Under the pieces are notes generated by a model. That model was not told where the DNA came from, did not search any database, and worked only from the letters and a program-made list of their open reading frames with translations. Made by a program: the position numbers and the translations under genes. A DNA stretch of 64,000 nucleotides from Bradyrhizobium monzae (GTDB lineage Bacteria > Pseudomonadota > Alphaproteobacteria > Rhizobiales > Xanthobacteraceae), in contig NZ_JAIRDQ010000003.1 of assembly GCF_021458635.1 (NCBI RefSeq), forward strand, positions 372,001 to 436,000. The letters run 5' to 3'. Positions 1 through 7,628 of this stretch are shown piece by piece (the first letter of the stretch is position 1; every line of letters begins with the position of its first letter).

Positions 1-362
1 TTGTCGAACGCAGCGCCGTCCAGCTTGTCGAGCTCGGCCAGCTTGTCGCTCGCCTGCTTCGACAGCGCCTTGCTGGTGTCGTTATCCTCCGGCGTGACGT
101 TCAGCTTCTTGACCAGCGCCAGCGCCTGCTTGTTGACCGCCTCGTGGTCGCGCAGCATGTCCTCGGCAAACGCCTTGACGTCCTTGTTCTTGGCTTTCTT
201 CTGCGCCTGTTTCGCGGCGTTGATGTCGATCACGCCCGCGGTGTAGGCGATGTGGGCGATCTGCGGATCGGTGAGCTTGTTGGCAGCGCGCGCGCCTTGC
301 AGCAGCACGGGGCTGGACAACAGAAAGGCAGCGGCGATCGCCGCGCTCCAACGAACGAACAT
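1..362 (-). CDS. DUF4142 family secreted protein (3' end outside window)
   Basis: The reading frame begins with ATG at 362 and runs off the left edge, giving about 120 residues. It opens with a signal peptide (MFVRWSAAIAAAFLLSS, cleavage near the ARAANK segment at about 27). This is followed by the alpha-helical, lysine-rich region typical of DUF4142, with the motif DVKAFAEDMLRDHEAVNKQ, which resembles the family's conserved core. DUF4142 proteins are periplasmic or outer-membrane helical-bundle proteins of unknown function, sometimes ferritin-like in fold. The gene lies 90 bp downstream of the ECF sigma gene on the same strand and has its own copy of the sigma gene's promoter motif, so it is probably a target of that sigma factor. 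Family assignment is from sequence memory. Confidence 0.85.
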   Translation of the reverse strand, partial: MFVRWSAAIAAAFLLSSPVLLQGARAANKLTDPQIAHIAYTAGVIDINAAKQAQKKAKNKDVKAFAEDMLRDHEAVNKQALALVKKLNVTPEDNDTSKALSKQASDKLAELDKLDGAAFD

Positions 363-414
363 GGTTTGACACTCCTGTGCTGCCGGACGGTTTATCCGGC
401 GTTGCTTCACAGGA

Positions 415-444
415 ATTGGATGGGAGTTTCGCGCAAACGTTCCC
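415..444 (-). promoter_or_regulatory. Putative ECF sigma-dependent promoter of the DUF4142 gene
   Basis: Reading the minus strand, GGGAAC is followed by 16 bases and then CATCCAAT. The same hexamer, spacing and octamer occur before the ECF sigma gene at 1177-1206. The -35-like GGGAAC matches the GGAAC core used by many ECF sigma factors. The predicted start of transcription is about 45 nt before the ATG at 362. Confidence 0.65.
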
Positions 445-452
445 GAAAAACT

Positions 453-1142
453 TCAGCCTCCGATTCCGAGGCGCTTCAACACAGCCTCCGTCAGGCGCTC
501 GCAGCGCCAGCCGGCAAACGGGAACGCGTCCATCATCACCGGGCCGATCTCCTTCTCGACATTCTCGCGCAGCATGGCGCGGGCACGATGCAGCCGGGTC
601 TTCACGGTTTCGGGCTTCACGCCGAGCAGATCGGCGGTCTCCTCGATGTTCATGCCCTCCATGACGCGCGCGACGAAGACCATGCGGAAGACATCCGGCA
701 ACTCGTCGATGGCGCGTTCGACGACGCGCTGGATTTCACGTTGGGCCATGGTCCTTTCCGGATCGCCTGCGGGAGAAACGGGAAATTTGATGATCTGCGC
801 CTCGAGCGCGGCTTCGGGCACCGAACCGAGCTCGACATGCGGCTTGGCGCTGCGCGCCCGGCCAAGCGCCTCGTTGATGGCGATGCGGGATAGCCAGGTC
901 GACAGCCCGGACTCGCCCCTGAAGCCGTCGAGATGAGTAAAGGCGCGGACATAAGTCTCTTGCACCACGTCCTCGGCTTCGCTGTCGTTGCGCAGAATGC
1001 CGCGCGCCAGGCGGTAGAGCCGGCGGTTATTTGCCTGCATGATCTCGCGGAGCGCAGCCTCGTCACGGCCTCGCGCGCGGTCGATCAGCTCGGCTTCCGA
1101 TGTTCTGGCGCCGGCGGACAGACCGGCTGCGGTTCGTTGCAT
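453..1142 (-). CDS. ECF-type RNA polymerase sigma factor
   Basis: This 229-residue protein has the two-domain ECF layout. Sigma region 2 (about 25-97) contains EAEDVVQETYVRAFTHLDGFRGESGLSTWL split across the -10 recognition helix. Region 4 (about 138-195) contains IEETADLLGVKPETVKTRLHRAR, the -35-binding helix-turn-helix. A tail of about 35 residues with one Cys follows region 4. The ATG at 1142 is chosen because it leaves the usual short N-terminus and sits about 28 nt after the predicted promoter start. No anti-sigma gene is visible beside it; the next gene downstream is the DUF4142 gene, with the same promoter motif, which suggests autoregulation and a small stress regulon. Confidence 0.9.
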   Translation of the reverse strand: MQRTAAGLSAGARTSEAELIDRARGRDEAALREIMQANNRRLYRLARGILRNDSEAEDVVQETYVRAFTHLDGFRGESGLSTWLSRIAINEALGRARSAKPHVELGSVPEAALEAQIIKFPVSPAGDPERTMAQREIQRVVERAIDELPDVFRMVFVARVMEGMNIEETADLLGVKPETVKTRLHRARAMLRENVEKEIGPVMMDAFPFAGWRCERLTEAVLKRLGIGG

Positions 1143-1176
1143 GGCGGTCACCTGCTCGTTTCCGTTCGTTCCAGAT

Positions 1177-1206
1177 ATTGGATGCAGGCTGGGAGAAAAG
1201 GTTCCC
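1177..1206 (-). promoter_or_regulatory. Putative autoregulated ECF promoter of the sigma gene
   Basis: On the minus strand GGGAAC, 16 bases, then CATCCAAT. It is identical in both boxes and in spacing to the motif before the DUF4142 gene at 415-444, while the spacer sequence differs. That pattern is expected for two promoters read by one sigma factor. Confidence 0.65.
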
Positions 1207-1221
1207 GGATTTCTTGCCCGC

Positions 1222-2091
1222 TTAATCCGTCTCGATCGGCAGCGCCGGGTCCCTCGCCCACTCGCCCATGGAGGCATCGTAGAGCGTCAGCCTGTCGTAG
1301 CCGAGCTGCGTCAGCAGAAACAAATCAATCGTCGCCGAGATGCCGCCGCCGCAATACAGGATCACGTTCTTGTCGGGCGTGACACCTTGGGCTGCGAATT
1401 TCGCCTCGGCATCCGCAAGCGAGGTCAGGGTCTTGTCGGCATTCACGAGCGTTGCAGCCGACACGTTGACGCTGCCGGGCACGCGGCCGGGGCGACCGTA
1501 GCGGCTTGGCTCTAGGCCCTTGTGAAATTGCGGCCCGAGCGCGTTGACGGTGACGGAGGAGGGATCGCCGATATGTGCCTCGACGGTATTCTTGTCGACG
1601 AAGAACCCCGCGCGCGGGGTCGCCTTGAAGGTCGTCGCCGGATAGCCCTTCGGGGCGCCGGTCTCGACGGGCCGCCCCTCTTGCTTCCATTTGTCGAAGC
1701 CGCCGTCGAGCACCTGTGCGTCGACGCCGAGCGAGCGCAGCATCCACCAGAACCGCGTCGACCACATCATGGTGCCGATGCTGTAGAGCACGATGGTCTT
1801 GCCGGCATCCGCACCGTGGCGACCGAAGGCGGCCTCCAGCTGGGCCACGCCAGGCATCATGAAGAATTGCTGCGCCGAGGCGTCGGAGAATTCGCCCTGC
1901 AGGTCGAGGAAATCGGCGCCCGGGATGTGGCCGGCCGCGAACGTCTTGTCGCCGGGAACGGCGCGATACGGCACGTCGCTGCCGGGTGGGACCGGCTCGT
2001 TGTAGGTCGTGCAATCGTAAAGGCGGAGATTGGGGTCGCCGAGGATGGTGGCGAGCTGCTCGGCGGTGATGAGGGCCGTGGGCTGGGACAT
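1222..2091 (-). CDS. sseA: 3-mercaptopyruvate/thiosulfate sulfurtransferase (tandem rhodanese)
   Basis: This 289-residue protein has two rhodanese domains (about 5-140 and 160-285). The catalytic loop is CGGGISA with Cys247 as the persulfide carrier. This resembles the mercaptopyruvate sulfurtransferase loop (CGxGV/I-A) more than classical rhodanese (CRKGVT). It would transfer sulfur from 3-mercaptopyruvate or thiosulfate to thiophilic acceptors in the cytoplasm. Length is normal for SseA (about 280). The gene is monocistronic, followed by the ECF gene on the same strand after an 80-bp gap that carries the sigma promoter. Substrate preference cannot be read from sequence alone. Confidence 0.88.
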   Translation of the reverse strand: MSQPTALITAEQLATILGDPNLRLYDCTTYNEPVPPGSDVPYRAVPGDKTFAAGHIPGADFLDLQGEFSDASAQQFFMMPGVAQLEAAFGRHGADAGKTIVLYSIGTMMWSTRFWWMLRSLGVDAQVLDGGFDKWKQEGRPVETGAPKGYPATTFKATPRAGFFVDKNTVEAHIGDPSSVTVNALGPQFHKGLEPSRYGRPGRVPGSVNVSAATLVNADKTLTSLADAEAKFAAQGVTPDKNVILYCGGGISATIDLFLLTQLGYDRLTLYDASMGEWARDPALPIETD

Positions 2092-2132
2092 CGGACTGCA
2101 CTCCCGTTCGAGAGGAAGTGTAGCTCCCTCCC

Positions 2133-2188
2133 CTCCTCATTGCGAGCGCAGCGAAGCAATCCAGACCGTCGCCTCGCAATGACGAGGT
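2133..2188. repeat. Short palindromic intergenic repeat (CTCATTGCGAG type)
   Basis: CTCATTGCGAG and its mirrored form CTCGCAATGACGAG flank a core reading GCGCAGCGAAGCAATCC. The same core recurs at 23275-23363, so these are two members of one dispersed intergenic repeat family. It lies in the 106-bp gap between the dihydroorotase and sulfurtransferase genes. Confidence 0.75.
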
Positions 2189-2197
2189 TGCGGCGCC

Positions 2198-3532
2198 CTA
2201 CTGCTTCAGCGTCTCCAGAAACCGCACCGGCTCGCCCTGCGACGGCGTCACGAGTTCGCCCTGCCACATCACGCGGCGACCGCGGATGAAGGTGCCGACG
2301 GGCCAGCCGGTGACGCGGACGCCGTCATAGGGTGTCCAGCCGGCTTTCGACGCCACCCATTTGTTGGTGATGGTCTCGCTGCGCTTCAGATCGACGATCG
2401 TGAAATCGGCATCGTAACCGGCGGCGATGCGGCCCTTGCAGGCCATGTTGTAGAGGCGCGCCGGGCCGGCGCTGGTGAGATCGACGAACCTTGCGAGCGA
2501 AAGCCGGCCGGCGTTGACATGGTCGAGCATCAGCGGCACCAGCGTCTGCACACCGGTCATGCCGGAGGGCGAGGCCGGATAGGTCTTCTGCTTCTCTTCC
2601 AGCGTATGCGGGGCGTGATCGGAGCCGAGCACGTCGATGATGCCCTGCTCGATGCCGCGCCAGATGCCGGCGCGGTGATCGGCGCCGCGCACCGGCGGGT
2701 TCATCTGCGCCAGCGTGCCGAGCCGCTCGTAGCATTCGGGCGCAATCAGCGTGAGATGATGCGGCGTCGCCTCGCAGGACGCGACATCCTTGTGGTCGCG
2801 CAGATACTCGATCTCTTCCTTGGTCGAGATGTGCAGGACGTGGATGCGCTTGCCGGTCTCATGCGCGAGCTTGACCAGGCGCTGTGTTGCCATTAGTGCC
2901 GCGGTCTCGTCGCGCCAGACCGGATGCGAACGCGGGTCGCCCTCGATGCGGAGCGACTTGCGGTCGTTGAGGCGATACTCGTCCTCGGCATGGAACGCCG
3001 CGCGGCGGCAGATCACCTGAAAGATGCGGCGCAGGCTCTCGTCGTCCTCCACCAGCAGCGCGCCGGTCGAGGAGCCGATGAACACTTTCACGCCGGCACA
3101 GCCGGGCGCGCGCTCGAGCACGGGCAGATCCTGCACGTTCTCGCGGGTGCCGCCGATGAAGAAGGCGAAATCGCAATGCATGCGGTGGTGCGCGCGCTTC
3201 ACCTTGTCGGTGAAAGTCGCCTCCGTCACCGTGAGCGGCGACGTGTTCGGCATCTCGAACACGGCGGTGACGCCGCCCATCACGGCGCTGCGCGAGCCGG
3301 TCTCGAGGTCTTCCTTCTGCTCCAGCCCGGGCTCGCGGAAATGCACCTGCGTGTCCATCACGCCGGGCAGGATGTGAAGGCCCTTGCAGTCGATCACCTC
3401 GGCGGCGGAGCCCTGCGACAATGGCCCCAGCTCGGCGATGCGACCATTGGTGATGCCGATATCACGAACAGCCTCGCCGTCCTGGTTGACGACGGTGCCG
3501 CCTTTGACGATCACATCGAAACGCTGGGTCAT
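2198..3532 (-). CDS. pyrC: Dihydroorotase-family amidohydrolase (variant metal motif)
   Basis: This 444-residue cyclic amidase of the dihydroorotase/allantoinase group would act in pyrimidine synthesis (carbamoyl-aspartate to dihydroorotate). Visible motifs are DTQVHFREPG (60-69), GVKVFIGSSTG with the candidate carboxylated lysine, HVLHIST, ATPHHLTL, and LGSDHAPHTLEEK with the catalytic Asp. The canonical HxH metal pair reads Q62-V-H64, so one metal histidine is replaced by Gln. All other ligands appear kept, and I recall this variant as common in an alphaproteobacterial subgroup annotated as dihydroorotase. The gene is divergent from ygfZ with about 100 bp between them. An allantoinase or hydantoinase role is the main alternative. 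Confidence 0.78.
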   Translation of the reverse strand: MTQRFDVIVKGGTVVNQDGEAVRDIGITNGRIAELGPLSQGSAAEVIDCKGLHILPGVMDTQVHFREPGLEQKEDLETGSRSAVMGGVTAVFEMPNTSPLTVTEATFTDKVKRAHHRMHCDFAFFIGGTRENVQDLPVLERAPGCAGVKVFIGSSTGALLVEDDESLRRIFQVICRRAAFHAEDEYRLNDRKSLRIEGDPRSHPVWRDETAALMATQRLVKLAHETGKRIHVLHISTKEEIEYLRDHKDVASCEATPHHLTLIAPECYERLGTLAQMNPPVRGADHRAGIWRGIEQGIIDVLGSDHAPHTLEEKQKTYPASPSGMTGVQTLVPLMLDHVNAGRLSLARFVDLTSAGPARLYNMACKGRIAAGYDADFTIVDLKRSETITNKWVASKAGWTPYDGVRVTGWPVGTFIRGRRVMWQGELVTPSQGEPVRFLETLKQ

Positions 3533-3633
3533 GGCTGGAGGCCTCTCTCATCCCCAAGCGCAGGGCTCGAGGTCTTGTCGTTTATGCCTTGCGGGCTTAC
3601 GTTCCGGACCACCATGTCGCAAGAGATTTTCGC

Positions 3634-4515
3634 ATGAAAGCAGCGTTTCTTCCCGACCGGAGCGTGATCAAGGTCGCGGGCGAGGAGGCACGCAACTTCC
3701 TCAATGGCCTCATCACGACCGACGTCGACAGGCTCAAGCCGGGCCTGGGGCGATTCGGTGCGCTGCTGACGCCGCAGGGCAAGATCATCGTGGATTTCCT
3801 GATCACGGAGGCGCCTGCCGGCCACGGCGGCGGGTTCCTGATCGACTGCCCGAAACCGCTGGCCGAGGGGCTCGCCACCAAGCTGAAATTCTACAAGCTG
3901 CGCGCCAAGGTGACGGTGGACAACCTCTCCGACGATCTCGGCGTGCTCGCAGCCTGGGACGGCCGGTTGGCGGCTCAGCCGGATCTCTCCTTTGCCGATC
4001 CACGCAATGAGCATCTCGGCACGCGCATCCTGATCCCCGAGGACCTCAAGCAAAAGCTCTCCGACCTGATCGGCGCCGAGCTGGTCGATGCCGCCGACTA
4101 CGAGGCGCATCGCATCGCACTCGGCGTGCCGCGCGGCGGGCTCGATTTCATGTACAGCGACGCGTTCCCGCACGAGACCAATATGGACCGCCTCGCCGGC
4201 GTCGATTTCGACAAGGGCTGCTATGTCGGCCAGGAGGTCGTCTCGCGCATGCAGCATCGCGGCACCGCGCGCACCCGCAGCGTGAAGGTGCTGATCGAGG
4301 ACGCCTCGCCCGAGGCTGGCGTCAGTGTCATGGCCGGTGACAAACCCGTCGGCACCATGGGCTCGTCGGCGCAAGGCAAGGGCATTGCTCTGGTGCGCAT
4401 CGACCGCGTTGCGGACGCGCTCGATGCCGGCCAGCCACTCACCGCTGGCGGTCTCGTGTTGAAGCTGGCAGAACCCGATGTCGTCCGCATTCCCGCAAAG
4501 CAGCCCATCGCATGA
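3634..4515 (+). CDS. ygfZ: Folate-binding protein YgfZ/GcvT-like, Fe-S cluster maintenance
   Basis: This 293-residue protein is related to the aminomethyltransferase GcvT. Its diagnostic motif is KGCYVGQE at 194-201, with the conserved Cys196 required in YgfZ/IBA57 proteins. These bind tetrahydrofolate and support maturation or repair of Fe-S enzymes, including tRNA-modifying MiaB. The ATG at 3634 gives the family's usual N-terminus; an upstream in-frame extension has no support. The stop overlaps the tag start codon (ATGA), so the two are translationally coupled. Confidence 0.9.
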   Translation: MKAAFLPDRSVIKVAGEEARNFLNGLITTDVDRLKPGLGRFGALLTPQGKIIVDFLITEAPAGHGGGFLIDCPKPLAEGLATKLKFYKLRAKVTVDNLSDDLGVLAAWDGRLAAQPDLSFADPRNEHLGTRILIPEDLKQKLSDLIGAELVDAADYEAHRIALGVPRGGLDFMYSDAFPHETNMDRLAGVDFDKGCYVGQEVVSRMQHRGTARTRSVKVLIEDASPEAGVSVMAGDKPVGTMGSSAQGKGIALVRIDRVADALDAGQPLTAGGLVLKLAEPDVVRIPAKQPIA

Positions 4516-5138
4516 GCCGCGCTCCCCGCCTGCATCCCGACGGAAAGACCCGGTGCCCCTGGCCGGGCGAAGATCCGCTCTATGTCGCCTATCACGACAC
4601 CGAATGGGGCGTGCCCGAATATGACGACCGCGCGCTTTACGAAAAGCTGATCCTCGACGGTTTTCAGGCCGGCCTCTCCTGGATCACGATTTTGCGGAAG
4701 CGCGACAATTTCCGCAAGGCGTTCGACGATTTCCAGCCGGAGAAGATCGCGCGCTATAACGACAAGAAGGTGCATGCGCTGATGAACGACGCCGGCATCG
4801 TGCGCAACCGCGCCAAGATCGACGGCGCGATCCTCAGCGCAAAATCCTACCTCGACATCATGGAGAAGGGACCGGGCTTTTCGAAGCTGCTCTGGGACTT
4901 CGTGGACGGCCGCCCCAAGGTCAACAACTTCAAGACCACCGCGAGCGTGCCGGCCTCGACACCCTTGTCGGTGCAGGTCTCCAAGGAGCTGTCCTCGCGC
5001 GGCTTCAAGTTCGTCGGCCCGACCATTGTCTATGCCTTCATGGAGGCAACCGGCATAGTCAACGACCATCTCGTCGATTGCCACTGCCACGCAAGCTGCA
5101 GCAAGTTGCAGCGCAAGCCGCGCCTCAAGGCCAAATGA
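4512..5138 (+). CDS. tag: DNA-3-methyladenine glycosylase I
   Basis: This 208-residue base-excision enzyme removes N3-methyladenine from alkylated DNA. Zinc ligands expected from E. coli Tag are present: Cys15, His28, and the His and Cys of NDHLVDC near 190. The catalytic-pocket segment reads LDGFQAGLSWITILRKR, with Asp49 where E. coli Tag has Glu38; otherwise the pocket is conserved. It overlaps ygfZ upstream and the HD gene downstream by ATGA junctions, so ygfZ, tag and the HD hydrolase form one coupled unit. Length is close to the E. coli enzyme plus about 10 N-terminal residues. Confidence 0.92.
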   Translation: MSRAPRLHPDGKTRCPWPGEDPLYVAYHDTEWGVPEYDDRALYEKLILDGFQAGLSWITILRKRDNFRKAFDDFQPEKIARYNDKKVHALMNDAGIVRNRAKIDGAILSAKSYLDIMEKGPGFSKLLWDFVDGRPKVNNFKTTASVPASTPLSVQVSKELSSRGFKFVGPTIVYAFMEATGIVNDHLVDCHCHASCSKLQRKPRLKAK

Positions 5139-5749
5139 CGGCCAAGAAGACCGCACGCGACGTAGAATCCCGCGCCTGGCAGCGCATGCTGTCGGGCCGG
5201 CGGCTCGATCTGCTCGACCCCTCCCCGCTCGATGTCGAGATCGGCGACATCGCGCATGGGCTCGCGCGCGTCGCCCGCTGGAACGGACAGACCACAGGGG
5301 CACATATCTTCTCGGTCGCGCAGCACACGCTGCTGGTGGAGACCGTGCTGCGGCACGAGATGCCGCGCGTCGATGAGCGCATGCGGCTCGCAGCCCTGTT
5401 GCACGATGCGCCTGAATACGTGATTGGCGACATGATCTCGCCATTCAAGGCGGTGCTCGACGGCCACTACAAGGCCGTGGAGAAACGCCTGCTCGGCGCC
5501 ATCCACATCCGCTTCGGCCTGCCGCCGGTGCTGCCCGATGAGATCACGCTGGCCATCAAGGCCGCCGATCGCGGCGCGGCCTATCTGGAGGCGACCGAGC
5601 TCGCAGGCTTCGGTGAGAGCGAGGCGAAGCGCCTGTTCGGGAGGGATCCCGGCCTCTCCGACAGCGTCCGGCGCGACTACCTGACGCCCTGGACGGCGGC
5701 GCGGGCCGAGAAGCAGTTTCTGGAGCGGTTCAACGCGGTGTTCGCGTAG
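5135..5749 (+). CDS. HD-domain phosphohydrolase, YfbR-like
   Basis: This is a 204-residue protein with an HD metal site: a histidine in IFSVAQHTLLV, the doublet in AALLHDAPEYVIGDM, and a downstream Asp in IKAADRGAAY. The layout resembles YfbR/YfdR-type nucleotidases, which hydrolyse deoxynucleoside monophosphates, but the substrate is not provable here. The ATG at 5135 is preferred because it forms an ATGA overlap with tag; a longer in-frame start at 5078 would lie deep inside tag. The coupling with a DNA-repair gene suggests, as inference only, a role in nucleotide-pool hygiene. Confidence 0.8.
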   Translation: MTAKKTARDVESRAWQRMLSGRRLDLLDPSPLDVEIGDIAHGLARVARWNGQTTGAHIFSVAQHTLLVETVLRHEMPRVDERMRLAALLHDAPEYVIGDMISPFKAVLDGHYKAVEKRLLGAIHIRFGLPPVLPDEITLAIKAADRGAAYLEATELAGFGESEAKRLFGRDPGLSDSVRRDYLTPWTAARAEKQFLERFNAVFA

Positions 5750-5760
5750 CATCATCCCTT

Positions 5761-5857
5761 CGTAGGGTGGGCAAACGGAGCGTGCCCACCAAACTAGCCG
5801 CGATGTGCGCGGTGCGAAACGGTGGGCACGGCGCGATGCGCCTTTGCCCACCCTACG
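5761..5857. repeat. Palindromic intergenic repeat (GTAGGGTGGGCAAA type)
   Basis: CGTAGGGTGGGCAAA at 5761-5775 is exactly mirrored at 5843-5857. Inner arms GTGCCCACC and GGTGGGCAC also pair, giving a long interrupted hairpin. A second member lies at 57997-58085. It fills most of the gap between the HD and phosphatase genes. Confidence 0.85.
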
Positions 5858-5892
5858 AGCGCTCGCTATAATCAGCGGCAAAAAGGTCCGCC

Positions 5893-6399
5893 ATGATCCA
5901 CGTCTGTTCGCTCGCCGCCCTTCCCGAAACCGTCCGCCGCACCGGGGCCAGCCATGTGCTGACCGTGATGGCCAATGTCGAGCAGGTGGCGCGGCCGGTG
6001 TCGGTGCTCCCCGCCAATCATCTCAAGGTGTCGATGGACGACATCACCGAGGAGATGGATGGCTTTGTCGCCCCCTCCGAGGCGCATATCGACCAGGTGC
6101 TGAATTTCGTCCGCGGCTGGGACCGCGGCGCGCCGCTGGTGGTGCATTGCTATGCCGGCATCAGCCGCTCCACGGCGAGCGCGTTCGCCGCCGTCTGCGC
6201 GCTCAATCCCGATCGTGACGAGGTCGAGATCGCGAAGAAGATTCGTGCGGCCTCGCCGATCGCTTCGCCGAACCGGCGCATCGTCGGTCTCGCCGACCGT
6301 GCGCTCGGGCGCAACGGCCGCATGCTGCGCGCGCTCGACGAGATGGGCCCGGGCGAGTTGCTGGTCGAGGGCCGCCCCTTCGTGATCGAGCTCGAATGA
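5893..6399 (+). CDS. Tyrosine/dual-specificity-type protein phosphatase
   Basis: This 168-residue cytoplasmic protein has the Cys-based phosphatase signature HCYAGISRS (HCx5RS). A candidate general-acid Asp sits in the upstream segment near VSMDDITEEMDG. Length and motif fit the small dual-specificity-like phosphatases common in Rhizobiales; the phosphorylated target is unknown. It stands alone, separated from the upstream operon by a palindromic repeat, with another repeat downstream. Confidence 0.82.
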   Translation: MIHVCSLAALPETVRRTGASHVLTVMANVEQVARPVSVLPANHLKVSMDDITEEMDGFVAPSEAHIDQVLNFVRGWDRGAPLVVHCYAGISRSTASAFAAVCALNPDRDEVEIAKKIRAASPIASPNRRIVGLADRALGRNGRMLRALDEMGPGELLVEGRPFVIELE

Positions 6400-6433
6400 G
6401 ACGAGAGTCGCATAGTCGCCGCGACGGGACTGC

Positions 6434-6554
6434 GCTCCCTCTCCCGCTTGCGGGAGAGGGTTGGGGAGAGGGTATCTCCGCATCGGGACACGCCCCTAGA
6501 GGAGAAAGCCCTCACCCGGCGCTGCGCGCCGACCTCTCCCGCAAGCGGGAGAGA
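6434..6554. repeat. Intergenic repeat with CTCTCCCGCTTGCGGGAGAG hairpins
   Basis: CTCTCCCGCTTGCGGGAGAG at the left is matched by CTCTCCCGCAAGCGGGAGAG at the right, each itself a hairpin. The middle carries CTCACCCGGCGCTGCGCGCC. A second copy in opposite orientation lies at 30592-30718. No coding potential is evident. Confidence 0.85.
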
Positions 6555-6619
6555 TCGCAGCCGGCCCGTGGCGAGACCATCTCCATCAACCTTCTCACAA
6601 CACCTGCGATCGTCACCGG

Positions 6620-7582
6620 ATGAGCGACAAGCTGCTGACTCCGATCGAGATCGGCTTGACCGCCGCGATCGTCGCGATCGAAGATCACGAGCCATTGGTC
6701 CTGACGGCGCGCGGCGGCGACGGCTTGACCGGCCTGCCGTTCGGCCCATTCGATGCGCCGAGCCATCGCACCTTCGAGATCGGCCTGCGCGCCTGGGTCG
6801 AGCAACAGGCGAGCTTGCGGCTCGGCTATGTCGAGCAGCTCTACACTTTTGGCGATCGGGGCCGTCATGCGGAGGCCGGCGACACCGGCGCCCATATGGT
6901 GTCGATCGGCTATCTCGCACTGACGCGCACTGCCGAGGGCGCCGCGAACGCGGCGAGCTTCGAGCCCTGGTATCGTTTCTTCCCCTGGGAAGACTGGCGC
7001 GAGGCGCCGCCCGCGATCATCGCCCGTGACATCATCCCCGAGCTCAACAAATGGGCCGAGGGGGAGACGCCGGAGACCACGCGCGCATTGCCGCGAAAAG
7101 ATCGCGTAAGGTTCTATTTCGGCCTGGAGGGTGCGGCCTGGGACGAGGAGCGCGTGCTCGACCGCTACGAGCTCCTGTACGAGGCCGGCCTCGTCGAGGA
7201 GGCGCGGCGCGACGGCCGGCCTGCGGCATTGGCGCGCAAGGCGCTTCCAGCGCTCGGCACCTCGATGCGGTTCGACCACCGCAGGATCCTCGCCACGGGA
7301 ATCGCGCGGCTGCGCGCAAAGCTGAAGTATCGCCCTGTGGTGTTTGAACTTTTGCCCGCCGAGTTCACACTCACTGAGTTGCAGTACACGGTGGAGGCGA
7401 TCTCCGGCCGCCATTTGCACAAGCAAAATTTCCGCCGTCTGGTCGAAACCGAAGCCCTGGTCGAACCGACCGGCGTGATGTCGACACAGACCGGCGGGAG
7501 ACCGGCGGCGCTCTATCGCTTCCGCCGTGACGTGCTCCAGGAGCGGCCCGCGCCGGGCTTGCGCGTGCGCTCCCGGCGCTAG
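6620..7582 (+). CDS. nadQ: NadQ-like NAD metabolism regulator (NUDIX-fold plus winged helix)
   Basis: This 320-residue protein has a degenerate NUDIX-like domain (about 8-180). The catalytic REUxEE box is not recognisable (LRAWVEQQASLRL in its place), which fits ligand sensing rather than hydrolysis. A C-terminal winged helix (about 245-310) has the NrtR-like signature FTLTELQYTVEAISG followed by NFRRLVE and GRPAALYRF. It matches the COG4111 group that I recall as 'NAD regulator in Alphaproteobacteria' (NadQ), a predicted repressor of NAD synthesis genes. The nadABC operon with candidate operators lies about 11 kb away in this window. The symbol is inferred from family resemblance. Confidence 0.75.
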   Translation: MSDKLLTPIEIGLTAAIVAIEDHEPLVLTARGGDGLTGLPFGPFDAPSHRTFEIGLRAWVEQQASLRLGYVEQLYTFGDRGRHAEAGDTGAHMVSIGYLALTRTAEGAANAASFEPWYRFFPWEDWREAPPAIIARDIIPELNKWAEGETPETTRALPRKDRVRFYFGLEGAAWDEERVLDRYELLYEAGLVEEARRDGRPAALARKALPALGTSMRFDHRRILATGIARLRAKLKYRPVVFELLPAEFTLTELQYTVEAISGRHLHKQNFRRLVETEALVEPTGVMSTQTGGRPAALYRFRRDVLQERPAPGLRVRSRR

Positions 7583-7628
7583 ATCATTTGCGCGATCGGC
7601 CCCTGCGCGCCGGTTGCCTGGAGGCTTC

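Noticed and set aside
6434..6554. Hairpin-rich repeat considered as an insertion-sequence remnant
   Set aside because: No transposase fragment or target-site duplication can be seen; it recurs only as a short intergenic palindrome.
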